Shown here: positions 8,527 to 16,794 of the stretch, one piece after another | How positions within the stretch are numbered: position 1 is the stretch's first letter | How the letters are laid out: each line of letters starts with the position of its first letter | NCBI GenBank assembly: GCA_905198155.1 | Contig: CAJKBQ010000002.1 | Coordinates: forward strand, 62,001 to 126,000 | DNA length: 64,000 bases | DNA from: an uncultured Eubacteriales bacterium | Lineage (GTDB): Bacteria > Bacillota > Clostridia > Oscillospirales > Acutalibacteraceae | Direction of reading: 5' to 3' | Position numbers and translations under genes: made by a program | The notes under the pieces: generated by a model | Told to the model about the DNA's origin: nothing | The model's input: the letters and a program-made list of their open reading frames with translations, nothing else | Databases searched by the model: none

Positions 8527-8844
8527 ACTTGATTCGCGCGCTGCGGCGCTTGGTCGGGCGTCGTTCTGGACGTCCACTGGACGTCCATTCATTGCGACGC
8601 CTTTTCAAGTCCCACGAATCTTTGCTAAAACACAAAACAAGCCTCGGTTCCCGAGACTTGTTTTGCGCTTGGTGCGGATAACAGGACTTGATTCGCGCGC
8701 TGCGGCGCTTGGTCGGGCGTCGTTCTGGACGTCCACTGGACGTCCATTCATTGCGACGCCTTTTCAAGTCCCACGAATCTTTGCTAAAACACAAAACAAG
8801 CCTCGATTCCCGAGACTTGTTTTGCGCTTGGTGCGGATAACAGG
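8527..8844. repeat. Tandem 159-bp repeat containing tRNA-Leu 3' end
   Basis: Two direct copies (8527-8685 and 8686-8844) differ at one visible position (cggttccc versus cgattccc). Read on the minus strand, each copy contains the last 17 or so bases of the tRNA-Leu gene including CCA, a terminator-like hairpin, and a GGACGTCC-act-GGACGTCC motif made of two identical palindromes. The second copy ends inside the intact tRNA gene, so the unit looks like a duplication of the tRNA tail plus its downstream region. The stretch 8495-8526 shows nothing further. Confidence 0.9.
8793..8823 (-). terminator. tRNA-Leu terminator hairpin
   Basis: On the minus strand AAAACAAG pairs with CTTGTTTT, with an inner CTCG/CGAG, just after the tRNA 3' end, and is followed by a T-rich run. 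The same hairpin recurs at 8634-8664 in the other repeat copy. Confidence 0.65.
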
Positions 8845-8915
8845 ACTTGAACCTGCATGAAGGAACCCTCATTAGAACCTGAATCTAACGCGTCTGCCAA
8901 TTCCGCCATATCCGC
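8829..8915 (-). tRNA. tRNA-Leu (anticodon CAG)
   Basis: On the minus strand the gene begins GCGGATA at 8915 and ends TATCCGC plus encoded CCA at 8829, so the acceptor stem pairs perfectly. The anticodon arm is TTAGA-TTCAGGT-TCTAA, giving anticodon CAG for leucine CUG codons. A long variable arm (TGAGGGTTCCTTCA) and the T-loop GTTCAAGTC confirm a class II tRNA. A consensus promoter lies upstream and a hairpin terminator downstream. Confidence 0.95.
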
Positions 8916-8961
8916 ATATTCAGTTTTGCAGCGCCGCGCGCGGCTCTTAAACTGCTCAATT

Positions 8962-8990
8962 ATTATAGCACAACGGAACGCGCTTGTCAA
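8962..8990 (-). promoter_or_regulatory. Consensus promoter of tRNA-Leu
   Basis: On the minus strand TTGACA (8990-8985), a 17-bp spacer and TATAAT (8967-8962) match the sigma-A consensus perfectly, as expected for a stable RNA gene. Confidence 0.9.
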
Positions 8991-9021
8991 GTCAAAATCC
9001 AACTTTTTTTGATCTTTTCGC

Positions 9022-10749
9022 TCAATCCACAACCGGCGGGACGAATTGCTCGATCGCGGCGCGCAGCTTCGGGTGCCGGATGACAAAATGAATGGCCGGG
9101 GATTTTTGCTTGGAAACCATCGCCCACGCCCCTGCGTGCATATGAATTTCCAAATTACGGAACGGAAACGACGCCGCTTCGGTCAGCGTGTACCCCGCCG
9201 TCCGCGCCGCAAATGCCTGCGCCTGCGCCCAATGCGCCCGGTATTCGTCGTATGTGTACGGGATGTCCGTTTCGTAAAACAGCCCCGCCAGCGGCAGGGT
9301 GCGGGGTTCGCGGGCAAAATCCGCTTCGGTCAGCGCCGGAACCTCATCCGTCACCGTCCCGTGATGCAGCGTTTCGGCCAAAATGGCGCGCTGATTTTCC
9401 GCAAATGCCAAAATCTTCGCCCGCAGTTCCACCGCTACCCCATGTGCGCGCAGCATATTCGCCAAAAACATCCGATCCATCGTGTACAGCGGCAGCGACG
9501 CACAGCGGTTCCGGCGCGCGCCGTCGGTGTACGCGTCGCTCGTCCAAAACGCTTGCAGCTCAGTGACCCGGTCTGCCCGGTAAATTTCCATCAACGGCTG
9601 CGCCGCATGCAGCAGCAACTGCGCACGGCCGATGTAATACGTCAATTCCTCCTTCGACTTGGTCAGGGTGTACCGGCCGTCGGCGTGATGTCCGGCAATC
9701 GCCTCGCCGGACAGCGCCGCCGCGCCCGACACTTTCAGCAGGTGCAAAAATGCCCCCGGCTGCGCGTTTTTCAGGTAATACGGCGCAATCTGCCCCGTCA
9801 TATACATCGGGATCCAGCTTTCCAGCCCCAGCATCATGTCCGCAAACGAGCGGTCCAGATTGTGAATCTGATGCAGAAACAGCCCTTTTTTCAGCATCAT
9901 CGCCATCCCAAACATCCACTTTTTTGCAAATTCCGTGTCCTTCGCCATTTCGTCCATCGGCATATCGCTGTACATCACCACCGGCATCTGCGATTTGCTG
10001 AGCACCGTCGCTTTCAAAAAATCCAGCTCCGCGTCCTTCATCTCGCGCAGCCCCATGTACGTCCGCGTCGTTGGCAGCTGGAACATCGCGCCCGGCACTT
10101 TGAGCGCATCAAAATGAATCGCGCGAATGTATTCGTTCAGGTCAAACGCATCCAGCTGCGCCAAAAACGCCGTCACGCTGCGGTCTCCGCTGCCCGATTC
10201 GTCCAGCAGCCATGCGCACAGCTTCGCGCGGCACTGCGCCGGCTGTTCCAGCGATTCCGGCGTGCACGCCAGCAAAGTTGCCAATATCTTGCAGTCGGCC
10301 GCGCTGCTGCGCTCTGCCGCCACATAGGCCGCGACACCGGCCGCAAACCCCTCCGGGTCAGACGGCTGGCGGGTGCCGCTGCGGAACCGGGAGATGGTGG
10401 ACGCATCGTAATTGGTATACGCACACATCCGCGTGATGTTCAGGTTCATCACTTGCAGCAGCGTATTGAATTTTTCCTGAAACCGCGCCCGGTTCGTCGC
10501 GTTCACGTCGTCGCAGCGCAGAAACGCCGCCGAAACCGCGTCCGCGTCGAGCTGTATTCCGCTGCGCGCTGCGGCCGCCGCGATGGCCACGCACAGCCGG
10601 TCGAACATCTCCGTGTTCGGCTCCGGCACGCGGTCGCCGGAGCGGTACCTGCTCAGGCTGGCCGCCGACAAGCCCGACGCATCGCTCAGTTCTCTGGCGG
10701 TGCATCCCAATGTTTCCATATATTCATTTAACTGTGTGCAGAACCGCAT
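9022..10749 (-). CDS. Tandem XRE-type HTH regulator, unknown function
   Basis: A 575-residue protein that I do not recognise beyond its N-terminus. Residues about 5-60 form an XRE/Cro-like helix-turn-helix (LGCTARELSDASGLSAASLSRYRSG), and a second related one follows at about 95-145 (LQVMNLNITRMCAYTNYDASTISRFRSG). The remaining 400 residues are helical with no membrane segment or signal peptide and could be a repeat-type sensory domain. It is divergent from the small secreted protein gene at 10950, with a 34-bp inverted repeat between them. A cytoplasmic regulator of the neighbouring genes is the simplest idea; ligand and targets are unknown. Confidence 0.6.
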   Translation of the reverse strand: MRFCTQLNEYMETLGCTARELSDASGLSAASLSRYRSGDRVPEPNTEMFDRLCVAIAAAAARSGIQLDADAVSAAFLRCDDVNATNRARFQEKFNTLLQVMNLNITRMCAYTNYDASTISRFRSGTRQPSDPEGFAAGVAAYVAAERSSAADCKILATLLACTPESLEQPAQCRAKLCAWLLDESGSGDRSVTAFLAQLDAFDLNEYIRAIHFDALKVPGAMFQLPTTRTYMGLREMKDAELDFLKATVLSKSQMPVVMYSDMPMDEMAKDTEFAKKWMFGMAMMLKKGLFLHQIHNLDRSFADMMLGLESWIPMYMTGQIAPYYLKNAQPGAFLHLLKVSGAAALSGEAIAGHHADGRYTLTKSKEELTYYIGRAQLLLHAAQPLMEIYRADRVTELQAFWTSDAYTDGARRNRCASLPLYTMDRMFLANMLRAHGVAVELRAKILAFAENQRAILAETLHHGTVTDEVPALTEADFAREPRTLPLAGLFYETDIPYTYDEYRAHWAQAQAFAARTAGYTLTEAASFPFRNLEIHMHAGAWAMVSKQKSPAIHFVIRHPKLRAAIEQFVPPVVD

Positions 10750-10833
10750 CCAAATCCCGCCCTTTCGATTGCTTCCTATTATACACGATTCGCCGGCAAA
10801 AAGGAAGCCTTTTCATACAAAATTCAAAAGTTC

Positions 10834-10867
10834 ATTTTCCGATTTGGTCACTGCCAATTCGGAAAAT
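10834..10867. promoter_or_regulatory. 34-bp inverted repeat in a divergent promoter region
   Basis: Arms ATTTTCCGA (10834-10842) and TCGGAAAAT (10859-10867), with inner TTGG/CCAA, form a near-perfect dyad midway between the double-HTH gene and the secreted-protein gene. It is well placed to be an operator for the HTH protein. Confidence 0.5.
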
Positions 10868-10891
10868 TTTGCGCCCCGGCGCACCGGTCTG

Positions 10892-10900
10892 TGGTATAAT
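10892..10900 (+). promoter_or_regulatory. Extended -10 promoter of the small secreted protein gene
   Basis: TGGTATAAT is a perfect extended -10 (TATAAT at 10895-10900). No convincing -35 is visible. Transcription should start near 10907. Confidence 0.65.
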
Positions 10901-10949
10901 GAATATGATTTTTTATATGATTTTCAAACGGCAGAAGGAGTCCCTGATT

Positions 10950-11294
10950 TTGAAACATCTGATCCGGGCCTTGGCGCAGGCCGCCGTCGGGCTGCTGCTT
11001 TGCGGACGCACAGCTTCCACAACGGCTGACGGAACATCCGTCAAACTGAACTACCGCAGCGGAAGCGCGTGGAAACTGACGGCGTTCAGCGCGGTCGGTT
11101 CATTCACCGTGCAACCGGTAGGCTCCGCCGCATATCCGCTGTTTGCAAAAGTCTGCCTATACGGCACGGACAGCGTCACGCTGATCGACTGCACCGACAG
11201 TTTTTCGATGCTGTCCATCAGGGAAATCCTGGGCAGTAAGTACGACTGCACCGGATTTTCGACCGCGTATCTGGCGTCGGATTCTCCAACATGA
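10950..11294 (+). CDS. Small secreted protein, unknown
   Basis: A 114-residue product starting at TTG (10950), chosen because AGAAGGAG lies 8-9 bases upstream. In-frame ATGs near 10901-10919 would sit at or before the transcription start. The N-terminus (LKHLIRALAQAAVGLLLCG) is a signal peptide, possibly with cleavage near TASTTADG. The mature part is about 85 residues rich in Ser, Thr, Val and aromatic residues, with two cysteines (VCLYG, LIDCTD). I recognise no family. It is followed 33 bp later by the zinc-ribbon protein gene, probably in the same transcript. Confidence 0.55.
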   Translation: MKHLIRALAQAAVGLLLCGRTASTTADGTSVKLNYRSGSAWKLTAFSAVGSFTVQPVGSAAYPLFAKVCLYGTDSVTLIDCTDSFSMLSIREILGSKYDCTGFSTAYLASDSPT

Positions 11295-11327
11295 ACCACA
11301 AGAACCATAAAAAGGAGCATATCATCA

Positions 11328-12536
11328 ATGGAATTTCGCGAAATCAGATGCCGCAGCTGCGGCGGACAAATGCACGTACCGGACGGCGCGACGCACATCC
11401 GATGCAGCTTTTGCGGCACCGAATATATGCTGCGCAAGCCGCAGGAATCCCCGGTGAAAGACATTCGATTCGGCGCGGGGACGCTGTTCCGGGCGTATGT
11501 CCCGACCGGATGGGACTGCCGCGTGACGGAAGACAAGTCCATGTCCGGCATTCTCCCGGTGGCCAAAGGGCTGCGCATGGCTGGTCCCGGCGGCGAGCGG
11601 CTGGAATTCTGCCCCATCGCCTACTACAAAAATTTCACCCCCGGCCAGATGATCTCCGCGCCTGGGACGTTCCAAAAAGCGGCAGATTACGCCATCGACG
11701 GCTGGTCGCTGGTGTGCTACCGGCGGCTGACGGACGCGCGGTCGTACGCGGCGGAGCGGCTGATGCAGACGTTCGGCGCGCTGGCCAACATCCAGCTGAC
11801 GCCGGAGCCGGACGACGCGCTGTGCAAAAAATTGCAGCCGTTCCCGGCGCAGGCCGCGCAGCAGCTCGGCAAGCCGGTGCGCGCCGAGGCGTACAAATTC
11901 CGCGTATCGTTCACGGCGGGCGGCACGGCTTACCGCGGGCTGTTCGCCACCGCATTCGCCGTGACCGACGGCGCGCTGTCCGCCCGCCCGGCGCAGCAGT
12001 CGTCCGGCGGCTGGATGGGGATGCTGCAAGCCGGGCTGGGCGCGTTCGGCGGGATGCTCGGTGGCAAGGTTTCCTCCGACTGGGGGCGCGCGCTGGATCT
12101 GATGCTGGTCGCGCCGGAATCTGCGAACAGTGATTTGAACGGCATATTTACCCAATTCGTGACGCATTTGGCATACGGCCCGCAGTATGACGCTTTGCAG
12201 GACGCGGAGCGGCAGAACTTGCAGCAAATCCAGATGCAGGGCGCGATGACCCGCCAACAGATTGCCATCCGCTCGTCGCAGCAGGTGTCCCGCACGCTGT
12301 CCCAAACCTCCGACATCGTCAACAGCACCATCGCAGACCACAGCGCGCGGATGAACACCATGATCGATCATTCGACGGACGGCATCCGCGGCGTGGAAAC
12401 CTACACCGATTCCAGCGGCCAGCGCTACGAAGCGGACGTGAAGTACGACCACATCTACCGCTCCGGCGATACGTTCGTCGGCAGCACCGACGGCAGTCTC
12501 GACCTGGGGCCGATGTGGGAGGAATTGAAAAAATAA
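11328..12536 (+). CDS. Zinc-ribbon domain protein, unknown function
   Basis: A 402-residue cytoplasmic protein. The N-terminus carries a zinc ribbon, CRSCGG...CSFCGT (residues about 8-29), as in many zinc-ribbon domain proteins. The central region (about 60-300) is an alpha/beta domain with no recognised motif but two glycine-rich loops (GGWMGM..GAFGGMLGGK) that may be amphipathic. The C-terminal 60 residues contain a SQQVSRT...STIADHSARM helix, then a short beta segment ending GPMWEELKK. AAAGGAG precedes the ATG. Its co-orientation with the preceding secreted protein suggests a shared envelope-related task, but no function can be claimed. Confidence 0.6.
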   Translation: MEFREIRCRSCGGQMHVPDGATHIRCSFCGTEYMLRKPQESPVKDIRFGAGTLFRAYVPTGWDCRVTEDKSMSGILPVAKGLRMAGPGGERLEFCPIAYYKNFTPGQMISAPGTFQKAADYAIDGWSLVCYRRLTDARSYAAERLMQTFGALANIQLTPEPDDALCKKLQPFPAQAAQQLGKPVRAEAYKFRVSFTAGGTAYRGLFATAFAVTDGALSARPAQQSSGGWMGMLQAGLGAFGGMLGGKVSSDWGRALDLMLVAPESANSDLNGIFTQFVTHLAYGPQYDALQDAERQNLQQIQMQGAMTRQQIAIRSSQQVSRTLSQTSDIVNSTIADHSARMNTMIDHSTDGIRGVETYTDSSGQRYEADVKYDHIYRSGDTFVGSTDGSLDLGPMWEELKK

Positions 12537-12551
12537 GGCCAAAGGCTTTGC

Positions 12552-12821
12552 TGATATAATCCCCATAGAGTAGACACTTGAAAAAAGGATTCAAGGCTGC
12601 ACTATGGGGATTATTTATGTCAAGGAGAGGAACAAGAAGTACAGCAAAGAACAGAGGTTGGAAGCAGTGCAAGCAACGATACCAGCAGAGGCTCAAGTGC
12701 ATGACACCGATGGAATTTCATCGCATTGCCGCGTGAAAAATTCCACTCTGCTGCGCAGCAGGGTGGATTTCCTGATAAAATGTTTTTGTTTTTCACTGTC
12801 TACTTGACAGGGAGCATATCA
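12552..12821 (+). mobile_element. Internally deleted IS3-family element
   Basis: A 270-bp remnant with matching imperfect inverted ends, both beginning TGATAT..TCCC...AGTAGACA (left end at 12552; right end, read in reverse, from 12821). Inside, the left part starts like an IS3-family OrfA (MGIIYVKERNKKYSKEQRLEAVQ, from 12604). It is joined to what reads in another frame like the tail of an OrfB transposase (QRYQQRLKCMTPMEFH). The whole catalytic core is missing, so it can move only if an active copy supplies transposase. A second partial copy lies inverted at 19167. Confidence 0.75.
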
Positions 12822-12862
12822 AACTTTATTCCGGAAAGGATTAAGGTTTTAGCGGTTTCCAG

Positions 12863-12958
12863 CTACCAGGGAATCGATAAAATCCATAAAAACAGCATGA
12901 TTCCAACGAGCACTGCAAGAAAACGCAGAATACTTACGACTGAAGAAACAAATGCCAT
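12863..12958 (-). CDS. Possible 31-residue membrane peptide
   Basis: A short minus-strand frame from ATG at 12958 to TAG at 12863 encodes MAFVSSVVSILRFLAVLVGI followed by eleven residues ending SIPW, almost entirely hydrophobic and long enough for one transmembrane helix. The best ribosome-site candidate (AGAGGA) is about 15 bases upstream, which is too far, and the promoter is weak. It could be a toxin-like membrane peptide, a remnant of a larger gene, or chance. The surrounding 12822-13052 interval shows nothing else. Confidence 0.25.
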   Translation of the reverse strand: MAFVSSVVSILRFLAVLVGIMLFLWILSIPW

Positions 12959-13052
12959 CTTTTCAGCCTGCGGTCCTCTTTAGTCTGCGGTATTTTTAAC
13001 CGTCAACATTAAATTATCGAACAGATCTATTATGCTGCTTTCCGTCTATTAT

Positions 13053-13721
13053 CTAAAAAGAACAAAACTTTCCAAACGCACCTACCCCCGGCACCTCACA
13101 CCCCACCTCCACCTCTGCCCCCGTCACCGGGTGCGGGAAGGCCAGACGGACGCACCACAGCGCCGGTTCGCCTTTGACGCGGCTGCCGTAGCGGCCGTCG
13201 CCGACGAGCGGCATCCCGCGGGACGCGAATTGGACGCGGATTTGGTGCGTGCGGCCGGTTTGCAGCGCGATTTCCACCAGCGACCGCGCGCCGTCCGCCG
13301 CCTGCATGGTCTGCTGCACGCGGTACGTCAGCACGGCCTCGCGCACGCCTTTGCGCGGACGATCGACCACATACGATTTGTTGCGCGCCCGGTCGTGCAG
13401 CAGCAGGTCGCGCATCATGCCGGACGGCGGATTCGGCGTGCCGTGAACGACCGCGAGGTACGTTTTGGCGAAACATTTTGCACCATTTTCCGCAGCAGGC
13501 TGCGCCAGCATCGCGGACAGCCTGCCCGCCGCAAATTTGGTTTTCGCAAACACCATCGCGCCGCCGGTGCCGCGATCCAGCCGGTGCACCAGCCATACCG
13601 GCGCGCCCAGCTGCGCCGCCAGCCGCACGGTCATCCCGTCGCCGTTCACCGGCTCCGACGGTACGCCCACCGGCTTTTCGACCGCGACAATCGCCGCGTC
13701 CTCGTACAGAATTTTCAGCAT
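13053..13721 (-). CDS. RluA-family pseudouridine synthase
   Basis: A 222-residue enzyme that converts uridine to pseudouridine in rRNA or tRNA. The catalytic motif HRLDRGTGGAMVFAKT (HRLDxxTxG, Asp being the nucleophile) lies near residue 55. GRTHQIRVQFASRGMPLVGD, the family motif II, lies near residue 150. I start at the ATG at 13721 because GGAGGA lies 8 bases upstream and the protein then begins MLKILYEDAAIVAVEKPVG, as usual. There is no N-terminal S4 domain, so it resembles the short RluA/RluC-like class of Firmicutes with unknown target position. It is followed on the same strand by no close gene. Confidence 0.88.
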   Translation of the reverse strand: MLKILYEDAAIVAVEKPVGVPSEPVNGDGMTVRLAAQLGAPVWLVHRLDRGTGGAMVFAKTKFAAGRLSAMLAQPAAENGAKCFAKTYLAVVHGTPNPPSGMMRDLLLHDRARNKSYVVDRPRKGVREAVLTYRVQQTMQAADGARSLVEIALQTGRTHQIRVQFASRGMPLVGDGRYGSRVKGEPALWCVRLAFPHPVTGAEVEVGCEVPGVGAFGKFCSF

Positions 13722-13782
13722 GATTTCGTCCTCCTCCGGGTGCCGGAATTGCAAAAAAGGCGGGGGAGATTCCGCCGCCTTT

Positions 13783-15012
13783 TCATGGCAAAATGTTTGA
13801 TTGCGTATCGTCTTGCACCCGCAGCGCCCGTTCCAGCGCGCAGTAGCCGCCCAGCAGGTCGAGCGGCCCGCCGGAGGAGTGCGCGTCGTAGTCGATCGCG
13901 TTCATCACCGCAAGCAGCGCATCCCGCACCGCACCGTCCGCCGCGCCGTCGCACAGGCAGAGCGTGTGCACCGCGTTGCCGAAGTCCCGCAGCGGGTAAA
14001 ATGCGGAATTCGCTTCGTTGCGCACCGGTTTCAGGCACGCCGGATCGCCCATGTGCGGGATGGGTTGCAGCGGCAAATCGCGCCACGGCTCGTAAACATA
14101 GTTGTACCGCGTCAAGTCACCTGCGCACAATTTCGGCGCATTTTCCAAAACATAGGCGCGGCAATACGCGGCAGCGCCTGCCAGCAGCTGCTCGTACCGC
14201 GCGTGATACGGCGCGTCCGCGTCCACGTCGTACAGCAGCCGCACCGAAAACTGCATTTGCAGCGCCGCATACAAATGCCACAGCGATTCGTACCGAATCG
14301 GCCGCGACCGTTCGCTCGCTTCGCCGCGGTACCGGCGGTATTGCGCGCCGTACCGTTCGTCGCCTGTCATATCGTACGCCGCGGCGAAGCACATCGGCAT
14401 CCGCAAATACTCATGCGGTTCCAGCGCGCCCCACATCTCGCAAAATTTCCCACGCCGCCCGTCGTCGCGCAGCAGCGCATATCCGTTTTCGGGAATCACT
14501 TCGGCAAGCATCCGTTCCGCAATGTCTGCAACCACGCGTCGGATACTTGCCCGCTGTCCGTCGTCCGCCAGCGGCGACCGATAGAACCGCCAAAGCCCGA
14601 ACACCAGGTTGGTGTACTGGTCGCGCGAACTGTTTGGATAGTGCGACACGCCGTCGGCCGGGCAGACCGACCGCGCGACGAATCCGCGCGTCCCTGCGGT
14701 GGCGCACCGGAGCAGTCCGTCTGCCAGCTGCCCGGCCATGATGCGCGCCGCCGCGTCGCCGGTTGCTTCGTAGTGCCGCAGCACCGCGTCCAGCAAAATG
14801 CCGCCATTGAGCGCCGAATCCTCCATCCCCGTGCCGTAGCCGCAGGGATTGGGGAACCCGGCGCGAATCTCGGCAGGCGTCGGCAATGCGCCGGAGGCCG
14901 TCGCCGGTCGGCGGGACACGCGGAAATCATAAATCAGGTGGGTTCGGGCGTCGTACAGCTGCTCTAAACAGTAATTCCACGCCTTTTGGGCGCTGGGTTC
15001 TGCAAAATTCAT
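13783..15012 (-). CDS. Six-hairpin glycosidase-like protein
   Basis: A 409-residue protein without a signal peptide. Repeated helix pairs with conserved aromatic and acidic residues (GMEDSALNGGILLDAVLRHYEATGD, then RDQYTNLVFGLWRFYRSPL) suggest an (alpha/alpha)6 barrel as in unsaturated-glucuronyl hydrolases and related enzymes. I cannot assign a family. A GGAGGAATAG ribosome site precedes the ATG at 15012. It lies 49 bp after the symporter gene on the same strand and 61 bp before the pseudouridine synthase, so a loose operon is possible. A role in carbohydrate processing is inferred from the fold impression only. Confidence 0.5.
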   Translation of the reverse strand: MNFAEPSAQKAWNYCLEQLYDARTHLIYDFRVSRRPATASGALPTPAEIRAGFPNPCGYGTGMEDSALNGGILLDAVLRHYEATGDAAARIMAGQLADGLLRCATAGTRGFVARSVCPADGVSHYPNSSRDQYTNLVFGLWRFYRSPLADDGQRASIRRVVADIAERMLAEVIPENGYALLRDDGRRGKFCEMWGALEPHEYLRMPMCFAAAYDMTGDERYGAQYRRYRGEASERSRPIRYESLWHLYAALQMQFSVRLLYDVDADAPYHARYEQLLAGAAAYCRAYVLENAPKLCAGDLTRYNYVYEPWRDLPLQPIPHMGDPACLKPVRNEANSAFYPLRDFGNAVHTLCLCDGAADGAVRDALLAVMNAIDYDAHSSGGPLDLLGGYCALERALRVQDDTQSNILP

Positions 15013-15061
15013 GGACTATTCCTCCAATATTTTCCAATCCCCGCGCCCGGCCAAAGGCGGA

Positions 15062-16630
15062 TTACGTTTCGTTGTACGTCCGCGCCCGTTCAAATTCGGC
15101 CTCCATCTCCGCAGACGGTTTCGCCGTCAGCAGCGACACGACCACGATGAATACGCACGACACCAAAAACGCCGGGAGCAGTTCGTAGATGCCGAAGATT
15201 CCGCCGAGCGGTTTCAGCAGCAGCTTCCACACAAAGACCATCGCCCCGCCGGACAGCATCCCGGCCAGCGCGCCGGCTTTGTTGATGCGTTTCCAAAACA
15301 GGGAAAACAGGATAATCGGCCCGAACGTCGCGCCAAAGCCCGACCACGCGAACGACACGACCTCGAAGATGATCGAATTTTCGTTCCACGCAATCACCAT
15401 GCCGCACAGCGTGATTACCAGCAGCATAACCCGCGACACGGTCATCACCTGCTTGTCGGTGGCGTTTTTCTTGATGACGCCGCCGTACAGGTTTTTGGAC
15501 ACGGCCGACGCCGCAATCAGCAGATACGAGTCGGACGAGCTGATCGTCGCCGCCAGAATCCCCGCCATCACAACGCCCGCCAGCAGCGGGTGGAACAGCA
15601 GCTGCGCCAGGTGCGCGAACACGTTTTCCGCGCCGCTCTGCGTGGCCAGCCCGGCGTCCGTCGGCAGGATATACCGCCCCAGCACGCCGATGAACACCGC
15701 CGCCGTCAGCGAAATCACGACCCACACCGTGGCAATCCGGCGCGACCGCTTCAGCTCGTCGCTCTTGCGGATGGCCATGAACCGCAGCAGCACCTGCGGC
15801 ACGCCGAAGTACCCCAAGCCCCACGACGCCGTGGACAGAATCGTCAAAAATCCGTAGCTGCCCGCGTCGCCGAACAGCGGCGCGCCGCCCGATGCCTGCT
15901 GCACGCCCGCCGCGTCCGTCACCGGCGTCGCAATCTGCGTCAGCGACAGGTACCCCGGAATCGCGCGCGCATTTTCAATCACCGCGCCCAGCCCGCCGGC
16001 ATGGATCACGCCGCACACCAGCACGCCCACCAGCGCACAGATCATCACGACCGCCTGCATGAAGTCGGACGCGCTTTCCGCCAAAAATCCGCCCAAAATC
16101 GTGTACAGCAGCACGAACGCCGCCCCCACGATCATCATCGAGTGGTACGAATATCCAAACAGCCCGGAAAACAGCTTCCCGCACGTCACAAAGCAGCTCG
16201 CGGCGTACACGGTGAAGAAAATCAGGATAAAGAACGCCGCGACCACCAGGATCGTTTTCTTTTTCTCGTGGAACCGGTTGCTCAAAAAGTCCGGGATGGT
16301 GATCGCGTTGCCGGACACAATCGAGTACGACCGCAGCCGCCGCGACACCAGCAGCCAGTTGACGTACGTGCCGATCGCCAGCCCGATCGCCGTCCACGCC
16401 GCGTCCGCAATCCCGCACCAATACGCGACGCCCGGCAGCCCCATCAGCAGCCAGCCGCTCATGTCGGACGCTTCCGCGCTCATCGCGGCCACCCACGGCC
16501 CCAGCGAGCGCCCGCCCAAAAAGTAATTGTCTGAATTTGCCTGCGATTTTTTCGCGAAGAACACGCCGATGCCAATCACGATCAGCATATACCCGCCCAT
16601 CGCGACCAGCAGCTGCAGCTTGTCGCCCAT
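15062..16630 (-). CDS. putP: Sodium/proline symporter, SSS family
   Basis: A 522-residue integral membrane protein with about 13 hydrophobic segments. Family hallmarks include the N-terminal SDNYFLGGRSLGPWVAAMSAEASDMSGWLLMGLPG and, centrally, SWGLGYFGVPQVLLRFMAI, which is the PutP signature. It should import proline (or a related solute) with sodium. AGGAAGGGTG precedes the ATG. A consensus promoter lies 69 bp upstream. Other SSS members carry sialic acid, and a sialidase lies nearby, but the motifs favour proline. Confidence 0.88.
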   Translation of the reverse strand: MGDKLQLLVAMGGYMLIVIGIGVFFAKKSQANSDNYFLGGRSLGPWVAAMSAEASDMSGWLLMGLPGVAYWCGIADAAWTAIGLAIGTYVNWLLVSRRLRSYSIVSGNAITIPDFLSNRFHEKKKTILVVAAFFILIFFTVYAASCFVTCGKLFSGLFGYSYHSMMIVGAAFVLLYTILGGFLAESASDFMQAVVMICALVGVLVCGVIHAGGLGAVIENARAIPGYLSLTQIATPVTDAAGVQQASGGAPLFGDAGSYGFLTILSTASWGLGYFGVPQVLLRFMAIRKSDELKRSRRIATVWVVISLTAAVFIGVLGRYILPTDAGLATQSGAENVFAHLAQLLFHPLLAGVVMAGILAATISSSDSYLLIAASAVSKNLYGGVIKKNATDKQVMTVSRVMLLVITLCGMVIAWNENSIIFEVVSFAWSGFGATFGPIILFSLFWKRINKAGALAGMLSGGAMVFVWKLLLKPLGGIFGIYELLPAFLVSCVFIVVVSLLTAKPSAEMEAEFERARTYNET

Positions 16631-16698
16631 AAAATGTCACCCTTCCTCAAAATAAAACGGATCGTGTATCCATACCAAACTCGCATGAATACCATGAT

Positions 16699-16727
16699 AT
16701 TATATCATACGTCTCCGGAAAAATCAA
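16699..16727 (-). promoter_or_regulatory. putP promoter with 15-bp palindrome
   Basis: On the minus strand TTGATT (16727-16722), 17-bp spacer, TATAAT (16704-16699). The -10 is embedded in a perfect odd palindrome, ATGATATTATATCAT (16694-16708), that could bind a repressor. Confidence 0.65.
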
Positions 16728-16794
16728 TGGGGAGAGGCAACGGGATTTGCGCGCCCGTGCGCGCGAATTTTGGCGGAAAAAGCGAAACGGGCGG

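Noticed and set aside
8527..8844. CRISPR-like array
   Set aside because: Only two long adjacent copies with no spacers and no cas genes; it is a tandem duplication.
8123..8872. Long minus-strand reading frame with repeated RFKSCYPHQ-like text across the 159-bp repeats
   Set aside because: It reads through the tRNA-Leu tail and its duplicates; this text is simply a translated tRNA 3' end plus terminator, not a protein.
10710..10949. N-terminal extension of the small secreted protein beginning at 10710 or 10901
   Set aside because: The extension crosses the inverted repeat and the extended -10 promoter, lacks a ribosome site and would bury the signal peptide.
15062..16630. Sialic-acid transporter call for the SSS symporter because of the nearby sialidase
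   Set aside because: The GLGYFGVPQ-LLRFMAI region and overall pattern fit PutP better; proximity alone is weak evidence.
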